Shown here piece after piece: positions 17,101 to 25,458 of a stretch of 64,000 nucleotides of DNA. Source of the stretch: Candidatus Sulfuricurvum sp. RIFRC-1. Its GTDB lineage: Bacteria > Campylobacterota > Campylobacteria > Campylobacterales > Sulfurimonadaceae. Location of the stretch: assembly GCF_000310245.1 (NCBI RefSeq), contig NC_020505.1, positions 1,398,001 through 1,462,000 on the forward strand, given 5' to 3'. Position 1 is the stretch's first letter, and every line of letters begins with the position of its first letter. Position numbers and translations under genes: made by a program. The notes under the pieces were generated by a model. It was not told where the DNA came from, did not search any database, and saw nothing but the letters and a program-made list of their open reading frames with translations.

Positions 17101-19263
17101 TTATCTCTCCTAATCGTATTCCATGCCGATTATTATCGACGAAATTAACGAATTAAAAAGTGTCTAGTTTTTGGGGGTCATTCCAAGCCTCTTTTTTATA
17201 TCTTCTCTTTTCGCCTCCAACTCCCTCATTCACTCTTCTTCCCCGTATCTGCAACAACACGCACAAAATCCTGTCGACTGGATTGCATGGGATGAGAACG
17301 TACTGGAGCGTGCCAAAGAAGAGCATAAACCGATTTTCATCTCCATCGGGTACAGTACCTGTCATTGGTGTCATGTCATGGCGCATGAATCGTTCGAAAA
17401 TGAAACCATCGCCGAAATTATCAACACCTATTTTATCCCCGTAAAAATCGACCGTGAAGAACTCAGCCATCTCGACAGTCACTACCAACAGCTCCATCGA
17501 CAACTCTATGGACGCTCAGGAGGATGGCCGCTAAATGCGATACTGACCGAAGAGGGAAAAGTGTTTTGGATCGGAACGTATGTACCGCCGCACAGCGAAG
17601 AAGGGGTGGAGGGGATGGACTCGATGATGAAACGCTTCGGCGAGGGGTATGCACGTGATAAAGAAAAATACCGTGCTCTTGCCATGAATATCGAAAAGAT
17701 CTCTCCGACTGTTGTAGCGGATGGGAACATTTCTGCCAAAGCACTTTTTGAATCCGTCACCTCTAACTATGACGCACTCTATCACGGATTTGGAATTGCC
17801 CCTAAATTTCCGGAAGCCTCCAAAATAGCGTTATTGCTCGATCTTGCGGAACTCGGTAATCCCCAAGCCAAAAAAATGGCTTTAGAGATACTCCACACCA
17901 TGGCACTGAGCGGTCTGTATGATCAAAGCGAAGGGGGATTTTTCCGTTACAGTACCGATGCCGGATGGGAGATTCCCCATTTTGAGAAGATGCTCTACAA
18001 TCAAGCCGAATTGATACCGCTTTACGTTCGCGCTTATCAAATGACCCATAATCCACTGTATGCGGATGTCGTTCGAGAAACAATAGCCATGATGCAACAC
18101 CGATTTGGAAGCAATGGAGTGTTTTACAGTGCCAGTGATGCGGACAGCGACCATGAGGAGGGAGGCTATTTTATCTACACTGAGCAGGAATTAAAACAGC
18201 TCAATCTCTCCGCATCACTCAATGCGGCATTGGAGCTGGAAGATGGCGCAAATTTCGAGGGGAAATACCATCTTCACCTTGCAACACCCACACGCCCCAA
18301 AGAGTTTCGTGAACTTCAAACTAGGCTGCAAGAACTTCGCAAAAATCGTCATTATCCCTTTATCGATACCAAAATCATCACCTCGTGGAATGCGATGATG
18401 ATCGAAGCGCTTTACAAAGCGGGTGCGATTGATCCCGCCTATACACAAATGGGAGATACTTCGCTCAATATCCTTCTCAAAACGCTCCAAGTCGAGGGGA
18501 CGTTATACCATCAAAGAGTTCAAGGGTATCCGATCACCCAAAAAAGCCCTTTTAGAGGATTATGCTTTTCTCATCTCGGCACTCCTAGTCGGATACCAAG
18601 CCACCTTGGATGAAGAAAAATTACAACTCGCCCAAAAATTGTGCGATGAAGCGATAACACACTTTTACACCAAAGAAGGATGGGTACAAAATAGTGATCC
18701 TCATAAAGTAAAAGTGGACTTGCTCGATAAATATACCACCTCTGCTTATGGGAGGATGATGCAAAATCTTCGTATTCTCTCTGTTCTTAGTGAAGAGACC
18801 CGCTATGAGCGGCTTGCCAAAAAGTCGCTGGAACAGACCCCATATCTTGATCCCTCCCTCAACGCACCGTCCAGTATGATTGCGTGGCTCATGGGACGTT
18901 ACGGGGTAATATCCCTTTCGCACCAACGCACGATTCTGAATCAAAATCGCCAAAGCATTGCAAAAATTGCTTATCCCTATCTCTATCTTCATCCGGAAGT
19001 GAGGGATGATTTCGGAGCATGTACCGTGAATGGATGTTTAGTAATGATAAGAATTTAGATGTGGTTAAAAAAGCGATTAGTGAGCTAAAAAAATAGCACA
19101 ACACTAATGTAGGAGAAATCGCCCAATATTTGTATGATTGTTGACCCTATCACACTTTATATTGTCAAAAAATAACATAAAAAATTAATTATAATTTAAT
19201 AGATAGCGGAGTATATTCTTTCTTTTCATTGCGTAGATATACCAATTTTAAAGGAAAAGTACC

Positions 19264-19398
19264 ATGTATCGTTCTGATAATAAACTATTACGTTGTACAC
19301 TTTATGTGACAACAGGCACTACGTTATACGCTCTTGCTTTGTTAAATATTTTGAATCTTTTGACATGGTTCTTTTCAAATTGGTATTGGGAACTTTAG
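19264..19398 (+). CDS. Putative 44-residue membrane microprotein
   Basis: In the 510-bp gap before nrtA, ATG at 19264 is preceded by AAAGGA (5-10 nt spacing) and opens a 44-codon frame, MYRSDNKLLRCTLYVTT then a hydrophobic stretch LYALALLNILNLLTWFF, ending SNWYWEL. The shape is that of a single-span membrane peptide. I do not recognise it. The rest of the gap (19097-19263 and 19399-19516) shows AT-rich sequence only. Confidence 0.4.
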   Translation: MYRSDNKLLRCTLYVTTGTTLYALALLNILNLLTWFFSNWYWEL

Positions 19399-19516
19399 AC
19401 GCGCTTTCTTATTCGTAACAACGCTATCCGTTTCACCCCTTTTTCCCCTTACCTATTATTGATTTCGGATGATATCCATAGAAATGTTTTAATTTTTACA
19501 TAAATATACAGTACGT

Positions 19517-19607
19517 TGATTATTTTTTAATCATAAAACTGTATACATACTTGAACTTTTTCCCCTACAATTATATCAGACAAAATAGTCTTTAATAAGG
19601 AGTTCAC
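19517..19607 (+). promoter_or_regulatory. Nitrate-assimilation operator, promoter and leader of nrtA
   Basis: TGATTATTTTTTAATCA (19517-19533) is identical to the narK site. Exactly 32 nt later lies the -10 box TACAAT (19566-19571). The leader contains GAC-AAAATA-GTC and TCTTTAATAAGGA (19589-19601), a short palindrome with a G-U pair that overlaps the ribosome binding site. Confidence 0.7.
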
Positions 19608-20885
19608 ATGAAAAGCTTGAATGTATTTGCAAAAGGTGCTCTAATGCTCTCATTAGCCGCTTCGGTGGCGATGGCAGCTCCAGAGAAAAAAGATCTCAAA
19701 ATCGGATTCATCCCATTAACCGATTGTGCGGCACTGGTTATCGCAAAAGAAAAAGGGTTCTTTGCCAAACACGGTCTCAATGTTGAGCTAAGCAAAGAGG
19801 CTTCATGGGCGAATGTCCGTGACAAAATGACCGTCGGTGAACTCGATGCGTCTCATATGCTCGCGGCAATGCCGATCGCGACAACACTCGGTGTCGGAAG
19901 TGCGAAAAAAGATATGGTTGCCCTCATGGCACTGGGTCAAAACGGCGATGCTATCACCGTCTCGAATAAAATGTATGATGCAATGATGGCCGCTGATCCG
20001 GTCGCTACCAAAAAAGGCTCAGCGAGTGCTCTCAAAAAAGTAATCGCTTCCAAAACGATGGGAGTTCCGGAATTCGGGATGACATTTCCTACCGGAACCC
20101 ATAACTACCATGTTCGATACTGGATGGCAGCGGGGGGTGTAAATCCCGATACCGATGTCGCTCTCAAAGTCGTTCCGCCACCCCAAATGGTTGCCAACAT
20201 GACCGCCGGAAATATCGACGGCTACTGTGTGGGTGAACCGTGGAATCAACGTGCCGTTATGGGAAATATCGGTAAAACCGTCGTGACCGGATATCAACTC
20301 TGGCAAGATGGACCGGAGAAAGTCCTCGGAGTCCAAAAAGCGTTTGCCGATCAAAATCCCGAAACGACCAAAGCGATGATCAAAGCGGTGATCGAAGCGG
20401 GAATGTGGCTTGATGCGTCGTGGGAAAACCGTAAAGAAGCTTCTGCGATTCTCTCTAGTAAATCGTATGTCAATGCCCCGAAAGATGTTATCGATAACTC
20501 GATGACCGGAACCTATATGTTCACTAACGGTGTCAATACACCGATGCCGAACTTCAACGTATTCGGTAAAAAACAGGCTCTTTATCCGTATTACAGTCAT
20601 GGCCTATGGCAGGTCACCCAAATGATCCGCTGGGGACAACTCGATCATGCAATCGACATGAAAAAAACCGTTGAGAGCGTCTATCGCCCCGATCTGTTTG
20701 CTAAAGCGGCTAAAGAGGTCAATTACGCTCTCCCATCATCTGGATGGAAAGTGGAGAAAAAATTCATCGACGGTGTAACGTTTGATCCGAATAAATCAGT
20801 AGATTATATCTATAACGCACCGATCAAATCGCCGAAAATCACCAAAGAAGCACTTATGAAAGTGAATAAGTGGAGTGTGAAGTAA
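19608..20885 (+). CDS. nrtA: Nitrate ABC transporter substrate-binding protein (NrtA/NasF)
   Basis: A 425-residue periplasmic nitrate-binding protein. A signal peptide of about 23 residues ends AMA-APEKK. Then come LKIGFIPLTDCAALVIAKEKG, PTGTHNYHVRYWMAAGG and GNIDGYCVGEPWNQRA, all NrtA-type blocks. AAGGAG lies 6 nt before the ATG. It is the first gene of nrtA-nrtB-nrtD-porin and follows the conserved nitrate leader. Confidence 0.94.
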   Translation: MKSLNVFAKGALMLSLAASVAMAAPEKKDLKIGFIPLTDCAALVIAKEKGFFAKHGLNVELSKEASWANVRDKMTVGELDASHMLAAMPIATTLGVGSAKKDMVALMALGQNGDAITVSNKMYDAMMAADPVATKKGSASALKKVIASKTMGVPEFGMTFPTGTHNYHVRYWMAAGGVNPDTDVALKVVPPPQMVANMTAGNIDGYCVGEPWNQRAVMGNIGKTVVTGYQLWQDGPEKVLGVQKAFADQNPETTKAMIKAVIEAGMWLDASWENRKEASAILSSKSYVNAPKDVIDNSMTGTYMFTNGVNTPMPNFNVFGKKQALYPYYSHGLWQVTQMIRWGQLDHAIDMKKTVESVYRPDLFAKAAKEVNYALPSSGWKVEKKFIDGVTFDPNKSVDYIYNAPIKSPKITKEALMKVNKWSVK

Positions 20886-20893
20886 TACGGCTC

Positions 20894-20955
20894 TGTCATC
20901 CCGAACTTGATTCGGGATCTAATCTTAGAGATGCTGAATCAAGTTTAGCATGACA
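20894..20955. repeat. Three-way-junction type dispersed repeat between nrtA and nrtB
   Basis: The outer arms TGTCAT (20894-20899) and ATGACA (20950-20955) pair around two inner hairpins: CCCGAA-CTTGA-TTCGGG and ATGCTGAA-TCAAG-TTTAGCAT (one mismatch). It lies between a highly expressed binding protein and its permease, where such elements often protect the upstream mRNA. Confidence 0.7.
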
Positions 20956-20978
20956 ATAAAAATTTACAAGGAGACCCA

Positions 20979-21761
20979 ATGGTTTCAAAATATATCAATG
21001 CCGTCCTTTTGCCGCTGCTGCTCTTTGGAGTAGTCATCGCGATTTGGTCGGCCATTGCAGCTCAGATACCGGGATTTCCTCCTCCGGGCGAAGTATGGAG
21101 TGAACTTCTCGTCGTCCTCTCCGATCCGTTCTACAACAACGGTGCGGGAGATCAGGGGATCGCACTTCAACTGGGTAATTCTCTTGCCCGCGTATTCGGA
21201 GGATTTGCCCTTGCTATCGCCGTGGGTGTTCCGGTGGGGTTATTGATCGGGATGTCTAAAAGTGCTTATACGGCGTTCAACCCGTATATCCAAATACTCA
21301 AACCCGTTTCACCCCTTGCGTGGCTTCCACTCGCATTGTTCGTGTTTAAAGAGGTCAATACGACGGCTATCTTCGTCATTTTCGTTACTTCTATCTGGCC
21401 GATTATTATTAATACGGCACTGGGAGTTCGAAGTGTCAGCGAGGATTATCTAAACGTTGCACGTGTACTTCAGTTGAGTCCGTTTGAGAAAGTATTTCAA
21501 ATTATCCTCCCCGTTGCCGTACCGTTTATTTTTACGGGTATGCGTCTATCATTAGGGATCGCATGGCTGGTTATCGTCGCAGCAGAGATGCTCACAGGCG
21601 GTGTCGGGATCGGCTTTTGGATTTGGGATGAGTACAACAATCTCAACTACTCCCATATTATTATCGGAATCATCCTTATCGGGATTATCGGGTATATTCT
21701 CGATGCTCTGATGGGGATTATCGCCGATTTCTTTGATTATCGTAAGCGAGGACTCAAATGA
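20979..21761 (+). CDS. nrtB: Nitrate ABC transporter permease (NrtB)
   Basis: A 260-residue inner-membrane permease with about six membrane segments. The cytoplasmic coupling loop ending ARVLQLSPFEKVFQIILP and the AWLVIVAAEML block match the NrtB/SsuC/TauC family. AAGGAG precedes the ATG. Its stop overlaps the start of nrtD by 4 bp (ATGA). Confidence 0.94.
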   Translation: MVSKYINAVLLPLLLFGVVIAIWSAIAAQIPGFPPPGEVWSELLVVLSDPFYNNGAGDQGIALQLGNSLARVFGGFALAIAVGVPVGLLIGMSKSAYTAFNPYIQILKPVSPLAWLPLALFVFKEVNTTAIFVIFVTSIWPIIINTALGVRSVSEDYLNVARVLQLSPFEKVFQIILPVAVPFIFTGMRLSLGIAWLVIVAAEMLTGGVGIGFWIWDEYNNLNYSHIIIGIILIGIIGYILDALMGIIADFFDYRKRGLK

Positions 21762-22558
21762 GCGCAAAACCTTTTTTAAAAATCGATCATGTCGATAAAA
21801 TCTTCCCTTTAGGGGGAGGCAAAGAGTATGTTGCCCTTCGAGATATCCAACTGGATATACAAGAGAATGAAATCGTCTCGATCATCGGTCACTCCGGATG
21901 CGGGAAATCGACGATTCTGAACCTCATTGCCGGATTGGATACGATCAGTAACGGGACAATTTTGCTCGAAGACAAACATATCCTCGCTCCCGGACCCGAA
22001 CGTGCGGTGGTGTTTCAAAACCATTCGCTCTTACCGTGGCTGAGTGTCTACCAAAACATCGAAATGGCGGTACGCAAAGTTCTCGGTGAAGATCTCAGTA
22101 ACAGCGAAATCCGCGATCATGTGATGAAATACATCAGTATGGTCAATCTTGATCATGCCAAAGACAAATATCCCGGTGAGATCAGCGGAGGGATGAAACA
22201 GCGTGTCGGTATCGCCCGTGCCCTCTCCATCCAGCCGAAAGTCTTGCTGATGGATGAGCCCTTCGGTGCGCTCGATTCGCTGACCCGTGCCAATCTCCAA
22301 GATCATTTGATGCGGATCCAAATGCAAACAGGCAACACCGTCATCATCATCACCCATGATGTCGATGAAGCAGTCCTTCTCAGTGACCGAGTCATCATGA
22401 TGACCAACGGTCCTGAGGCGACCATCGGAGAGATACTGGAGGTGAACCTTCCACGTCCCCGTAATCGTTTGGAATTGCAACAAAACCCTGAGTATCTCCG
22501 ATGCCGCGAAGCGATCATCGAATTTCTCTATTCTAAATTCGCCAAAGAAGACGAATAG
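21758..22558 (+). CDS. nrtD: Nitrate ABC transporter ATP-binding protein (NrtD type)
   Basis: A 266-residue ATPase powering the NrtB permease. Walker A is GHSGCGKST, the signature is ISGGMKQRVGIARAL, Walker B is VLLMDEPFGALDS and the switch His lies in IIITHDVDEA. The length is that of a single ABC domain with no NrtA-like C-terminal domain, so it is NrtD-like rather than the fused NrtC. Confidence 0.93.
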   Translation: MSAKPFLKIDHVDKIFPLGGGKEYVALRDIQLDIQENEIVSIIGHSGCGKSTILNLIAGLDTISNGTILLEDKHILAPGPERAVVFQNHSLLPWLSVYQNIEMAVRKVLGEDLSNSEIRDHVMKYISMVNLDHAKDKYPGEISGGMKQRVGIARALSIQPKVLLMDEPFGALDSLTRANLQDHLMRIQMQTGNTVIIITHDVDEAVLLSDRVIMMTNGPEATIGEILEVNLPRPRNRLELQQNPEYLRCREAIIEFLYSKFAKEDE

Positions 22559-22610
22559 CTCTTTTTTACCCCCGTTTGGGGGACAAACAAAACATCATAA
22601 GGAAAGCATA

Positions 22611-23903
22611 ATGAAACTGACGAAACTAAGTTTAGTGGCTGTAATGGCATTAGGAACAAGCGTATACGCGATCGATAACGTAAAAGTGAACGGAGAGGCG
22701 AAAGTTTGGTATCAAACGTTTGAAACAGAAGGGGTCGGTCAATCAACCAACGGTCTTGATTTTTTTGATCACGATGTAAATTCTATGGCCAATGTAAAAC
22801 TGAGTGTCGGAGCTACCGCTGATTTGCTTCAAAATCTCAGTGCAGGGGTAAAAGCTTCAGCTCTTACAACACTCGGTTTGGAAAATAATCTCGTCGGGGA
22901 TGTCTCTACCACTAAATTTGATGCGCAGGGCAACAGTGTAGGAACAGCTAAGCTTGATGACCAGTCATGGGTAGAAGAGCTCTATTTGGCCTATAGCGTA
23001 GGTAAAACGACCGCTAAAATCGGTCGCCAAGCGCTTTCTACTCCATTGGCATTTACCGAAAACTGGAACATTACCGAAAATACGTTTGAAGCGGCAGTAT
23101 TGCTGAACAACGATCTTCCTGATACGACGTTAGTTGGTGCATGGGTCGGCAAGCATAACGGTGTGGGATTATTGAAACCGACAACCGGTCGCGGAACCAC
23201 TATCGCGTATAACGGTGAATTTAGTACGTTTGGAGCGGATGGTGCGTATGCCGTAGCGGCCATTAACAAATCCATCCCGAATACAACTGTACAGGCATGG
23301 TATTACAATGTAGGTCAAATCGCCGATGCGTATTGGTTGCAAGCCGATGCAAAGGTTCTTGGTATGGTAACTCTCGGTGCACAGTTTGCCGGGATGAATC
23401 CGGACTCTGCATTGGGCGGCGGTACTACCGATCGCAGTACGGAGATGTATGCGCTTAAAGCGGCTGGGGACGGTGCAGGAGTCAATGTGTATGGAGCATT
23501 CTCATCGGTGAATGATGGTACTCTTGGATTTTCAAACGTGGCAACGGGGGATAAAACGATGATGTATACCGGACTTGCAAGTGTTTACTTCGACGGTGAA
23601 ATCGTTGCTGCACCCGATACCGATGCATGGAAAATCGGTGCATCGACTAAAATGGTTCCGGGTGTCACTCTCGCTGCGAGTTACGGTGAAGCGGAAACCG
23701 GAAATAATGGCGGGACTGCAGCAGCGGTTGCCGGTGCAAGTCTTCAGGATAATGACTATTCCGCTTGGGATGTTGTTGCCAGTACCAAAGCAGGTCCCAT
23801 CGATCTCACCGCGATCTATACGGAATTTGATAGAGAAAATGCTTCGGGTGTGAAAACTCTCGACAATGCGCTCTTCCGTCTTATCGCCTCTTTGAAATTC
23901 TAA
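22611..23903 (+). CDS. Outer-membrane porin linked to nitrate uptake
   Basis: A 430-residue beta-barrel protein. Signal peptide MKLTKLSLVAVMALGTSVYA; repeated amphipathic strands with Gly and aromatic residues; a C-terminal ending LFRLIASLKF with terminal Phe, as in barrels recognised by BamA. It has the Campylobacterota porin look. It lies 52 bp after nrtD in the same direction, so it probably lets nitrate into the periplasm for NrtA; substrate specificity is inferred from context. Confidence 0.85.
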   Translation: MKLTKLSLVAVMALGTSVYAIDNVKVNGEAKVWYQTFETEGVGQSTNGLDFFDHDVNSMANVKLSVGATADLLQNLSAGVKASALTTLGLENNLVGDVSTTKFDAQGNSVGTAKLDDQSWVEELYLAYSVGKTTAKIGRQALSTPLAFTENWNITENTFEAAVLLNNDLPDTTLVGAWVGKHNGVGLLKPTTGRGTTIAYNGEFSTFGADGAYAVAAINKSIPNTTVQAWYYNVGQIADAYWLQADAKVLGMVTLGAQFAGMNPDSALGGGTTDRSTEMYALKAAGDGAGVNVYGAFSSVNDGTLGFSNVATGDKTMMYTGLASVYFDGEIVAAPDTDAWKIGASTKMVPGVTLAASYGEAETGNNGGTAAAVAGASLQDNDYSAWDVVASTKAGPIDLTAIYTEFDRENASGVKTLDNALFRLIASLKF

Positions 23904-23944
23904 GCGATCTTTTTTTCCATTCACCCCTCGCGGGTGATCAGATT

Positions 23945-24005
23945 CAAGCAGTAGAGGATTACGATCTCCTCCTTATGTTTCGCCCACTTCGTTCTCTACT
24001 GCTTG
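23945..24005. repeat. 12-bp inverted repeat between the porin and sirohaem genes
   Basis: CAAGCAGTAGAG (23945-23956) and CTCTACTGCTTG (23994-24005) are perfect inverted copies with a 37-nt loop. The right arm covers the stop of the minus-strand sirohaem gene. A separate 6-bp hairpin, TCACCC-CTCGC-GGGTGA, is at 23921-23937. A role as a bidirectional terminator is possible, but there is no T-run. Confidence 0.55.
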
Positions 24006-24571
24006 GGTGTGATAAAGCTTTCAAAAAATGTTCGACAAATCCCAATAATCTTCTCTTGACGAGCCTTGCCTACCGGCTCGCTTTGACGAATCGCATGAAC
24101 TTGATCGATCAGATTATGAATCCCATCAGGAATAACCGACGTTAAAAATTTACGTAACGCTGAACTGACCGCAGGAGCCCTCCCAGCCGTATTGATCCCA
24201 ATAGATAAATCCCCTTCAACGATCAGTGCAGGGAAGATGAAGCTGCACAATGCCGGAGAATCGACACAATTAACGGGTGTTTTAGTCGACATACAGGTAT
24301 GAAAGATCTTTTCTTGCTCATCCATATCATCCAATGCACCGATGACCAAAAAACGCCCCTCTAAATCGCTGGATTCATATTCTCTTTCTAGGAGTATAAT
24401 TGGGTATTGAAGAGCAAGAGAGCGAATCTCTTCATGGATATCGGGGGCAATGACACTCAAGGTTGGTGAGAATTTTACCAATTGCTCAATTTTTCGCAAA
24501 GCCACTTCCCCTGCTCCAATGACCAAGCAATCTTGACCTTTTAAATCGACAAACATAGGGAAAAGTGCCAT
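23996..24571 (-). CDS. Precorrin-2 dehydrogenase / sirohydrochlorin ferrochelatase (CysG N-domain, Met8-like)
   Basis: A 191-residue enzyme making sirohaem from precorrin-2, the cofactor of the nitrite reductase NirA. The NAD-binding loop VIGAGEVALRKIEQL, the NCVDSPALCSFIFPA block and AGRAPAVSSALRKFL are family hallmarks. It lacks the methyltransferase half of full CysG; that activity is the divergent cobA gene. The 110-bp shared intergenic region contains the nitrate operator, so both genes may be co-regulated. Confidence 0.93.
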   Translation of the reverse strand: MALFPMFVDLKGQDCLVIGAGEVALRKIEQLVKFSPTLSVIAPDIHEEIRSLALQYPIILLEREYESSDLEGRFLVIGALDDMDEQEKIFHTCMSTKTPVNCVDSPALCSFIFPALIVEGDLSIGINTAGRAPAVSSALRKFLTSVIPDGIHNLIDQVHAIRQSEPVGKARQEKIIGICRTFFESFITPKQ

Positions 24572-24592
24572 TTAAAATCCTTCTCAACAAAC

Positions 24593-24681
24593 TGATTAAA
24601 AAATAAACAAAAATTTGTTTTTCTTATTGACATTTTACACTATTATTTTAAAGACAAAAAAGTCCTAATAAGGAATATCCT
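24593..24681 (+). promoter_or_regulatory. Nitrate-assimilation operator, promoter and leader of cobA-nirA
   Basis: TGATTAAAAAATAAACA (24593-24609) matches the inverted narK/nrtA site at 15 of 17 positions. The -10 box TATTAT (24641-24646) follows after 31 nt. The leader has GAC-AAAAAA-GTC and TCCTAATAAGGA (24663-24674), whose AGGA is the ribosome site of cobA. Confidence 0.65.
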
Positions 24682-25458
24682 ATGAACGGAAAATTATATT
24701 TAATCGGGTGTGGACCCGGCGATGCCGATCTACTAACCCTTAAAGCACTTAAAACGATTGAGAAACTTGATATTGCACTTATTGATCATCTTCTCACCGA
24801 TGAAATCATTGCACTGATCCCTTCACGAGCCAAAGTAGTGTTTGTGGGAAAAGAGAAAGGGAAGCACAGTTTTCCTCAGGATCAGATCAATGCAATGATT
24901 AGTGAATATGCTCTGCAAGGATTCACGGTAGGACGCCTAAAATGCGGTGATCCCTACATCTTTGGTCGTGGTACGGAAGAAGCGATTTACGCTTCTCAAA
25001 ACAATATTGAGACCGAAGTCATCCCGGGAATTTCATCTGCCTTTTCCGGCCCGCTCTCCGCTGGAATTGCCCCCACTGCGCGCGGTGTCAGCACAGGGGT
25101 TTCCGTGGTTTCTGCCCATCTCTCAGGGGATCGTGTAAATCTTTCATGGATACCTATGTTAAGTGTCGAAGATCACACCACGGTTGTACTCATGGGGTTA
25201 AGCCGTACACGTCAGATTGTGAAAGAGGCCTTGGATAAAGGGATTGATGCTTCATTGCCTGTTGCTATCATCTCTAATGCCACAACGGCGATTCAAAGCT
25301 CTGTTATCACTACGCTCGGCGAGCTGATTACTGCCGCCAAAGGAGCACCGAAACCGGCTATTTTGGTGTTCGGCAATGTTGTCAATTTAGCACAGGTTCT
25401 CCCAACCTACCGTTATGAAATCAAGGAGGAATGTAATGACATCGCTCTCTCAAGCTAA
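24682..25458 (+). CDS. cobA: Uroporphyrinogen-III C-methyltransferase (SUMT)
   Basis: A 258-residue SAM-dependent enzyme methylating uroporphyrinogen III twice to precorrin-2, the first step to sirohaem. YLIGCGPGDADLLTLKA, RLKCGDPYIFGRG and VIPGISSAFSGPLSAGI are the family blocks. It is first in the operon and overlaps the start of nirA by 23 bp. Confidence 0.95.
   Translation: MNGKLYLIGCGPGDADLLTLKALKTIEKLDIALIDHLLTDEIIALIPSRAKVVFVGKEKGKHSFPQDQINAMISEYALQGFTVGRLKCGDPYIFGRGTEEAIYASQNNIETEVIPGISSAFSGPLSAGIAPTARGVSTGVSVVSAHLSGDRVNLSWIPMLSVEDHTTVVLMGLSRTRQIVKEALDKGIDASLPVAIISNATTAIQSSVITTLGELITAAKGAPKPAILVFGNVVNLAQVLPTYRYEIKEECNDIALSS

Larger units (their letters stand above)
15905..17185 (-). 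mobile_element. IS3-family insertion sequence (1281 bp)
   Basis: The ends are imperfect inverted repeats: TGGAATGACCCCC with a second block TAGACAC at 15905-15930, mirrored at 17160-17185. A 3-bp target duplication AGC flanks it (15902-15904 and 17186-17188). It encodes OrfA and OrfB on the minus strand. Both ORFs are intact and the ends are complete, so insertion may be fairly recent. Confidence 0.93.
15881..19096 (+). pseudogene. DUF255/YyaL-type thioredoxin-fold protein, interrupted by an IS and frameshifted
   Basis: The original start ATGAAACCG (15881) reads MKPILMVS and is cut by the IS at 15905. Removing the IS with one AGC copy restores [18 protein letters not shown], a signal peptide, running on into [15 protein letters not shown]. 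The thioredoxin part has the CHWCH motif near [17 protein letters not shown]. The downstream six-hairpin-like domain contains [12 protein letters not shown] and [15 protein letters not shown]. Two further lesions: an extra A in the A6 run 18540-18545 (correct reading [12 protein letters not shown]) and a missing T at 19037-19039 (correct reading NGCFSNDKNLDVV, ending at TAG 19096). Confidence 0.85.

Noticed and set aside
20019-20600. 193-residue minus-strand ORF opposite nrtA
   Set aside because: It is a shadow of nrtA: no ribosome site, odd His/Arg-rich composition and no known motif.
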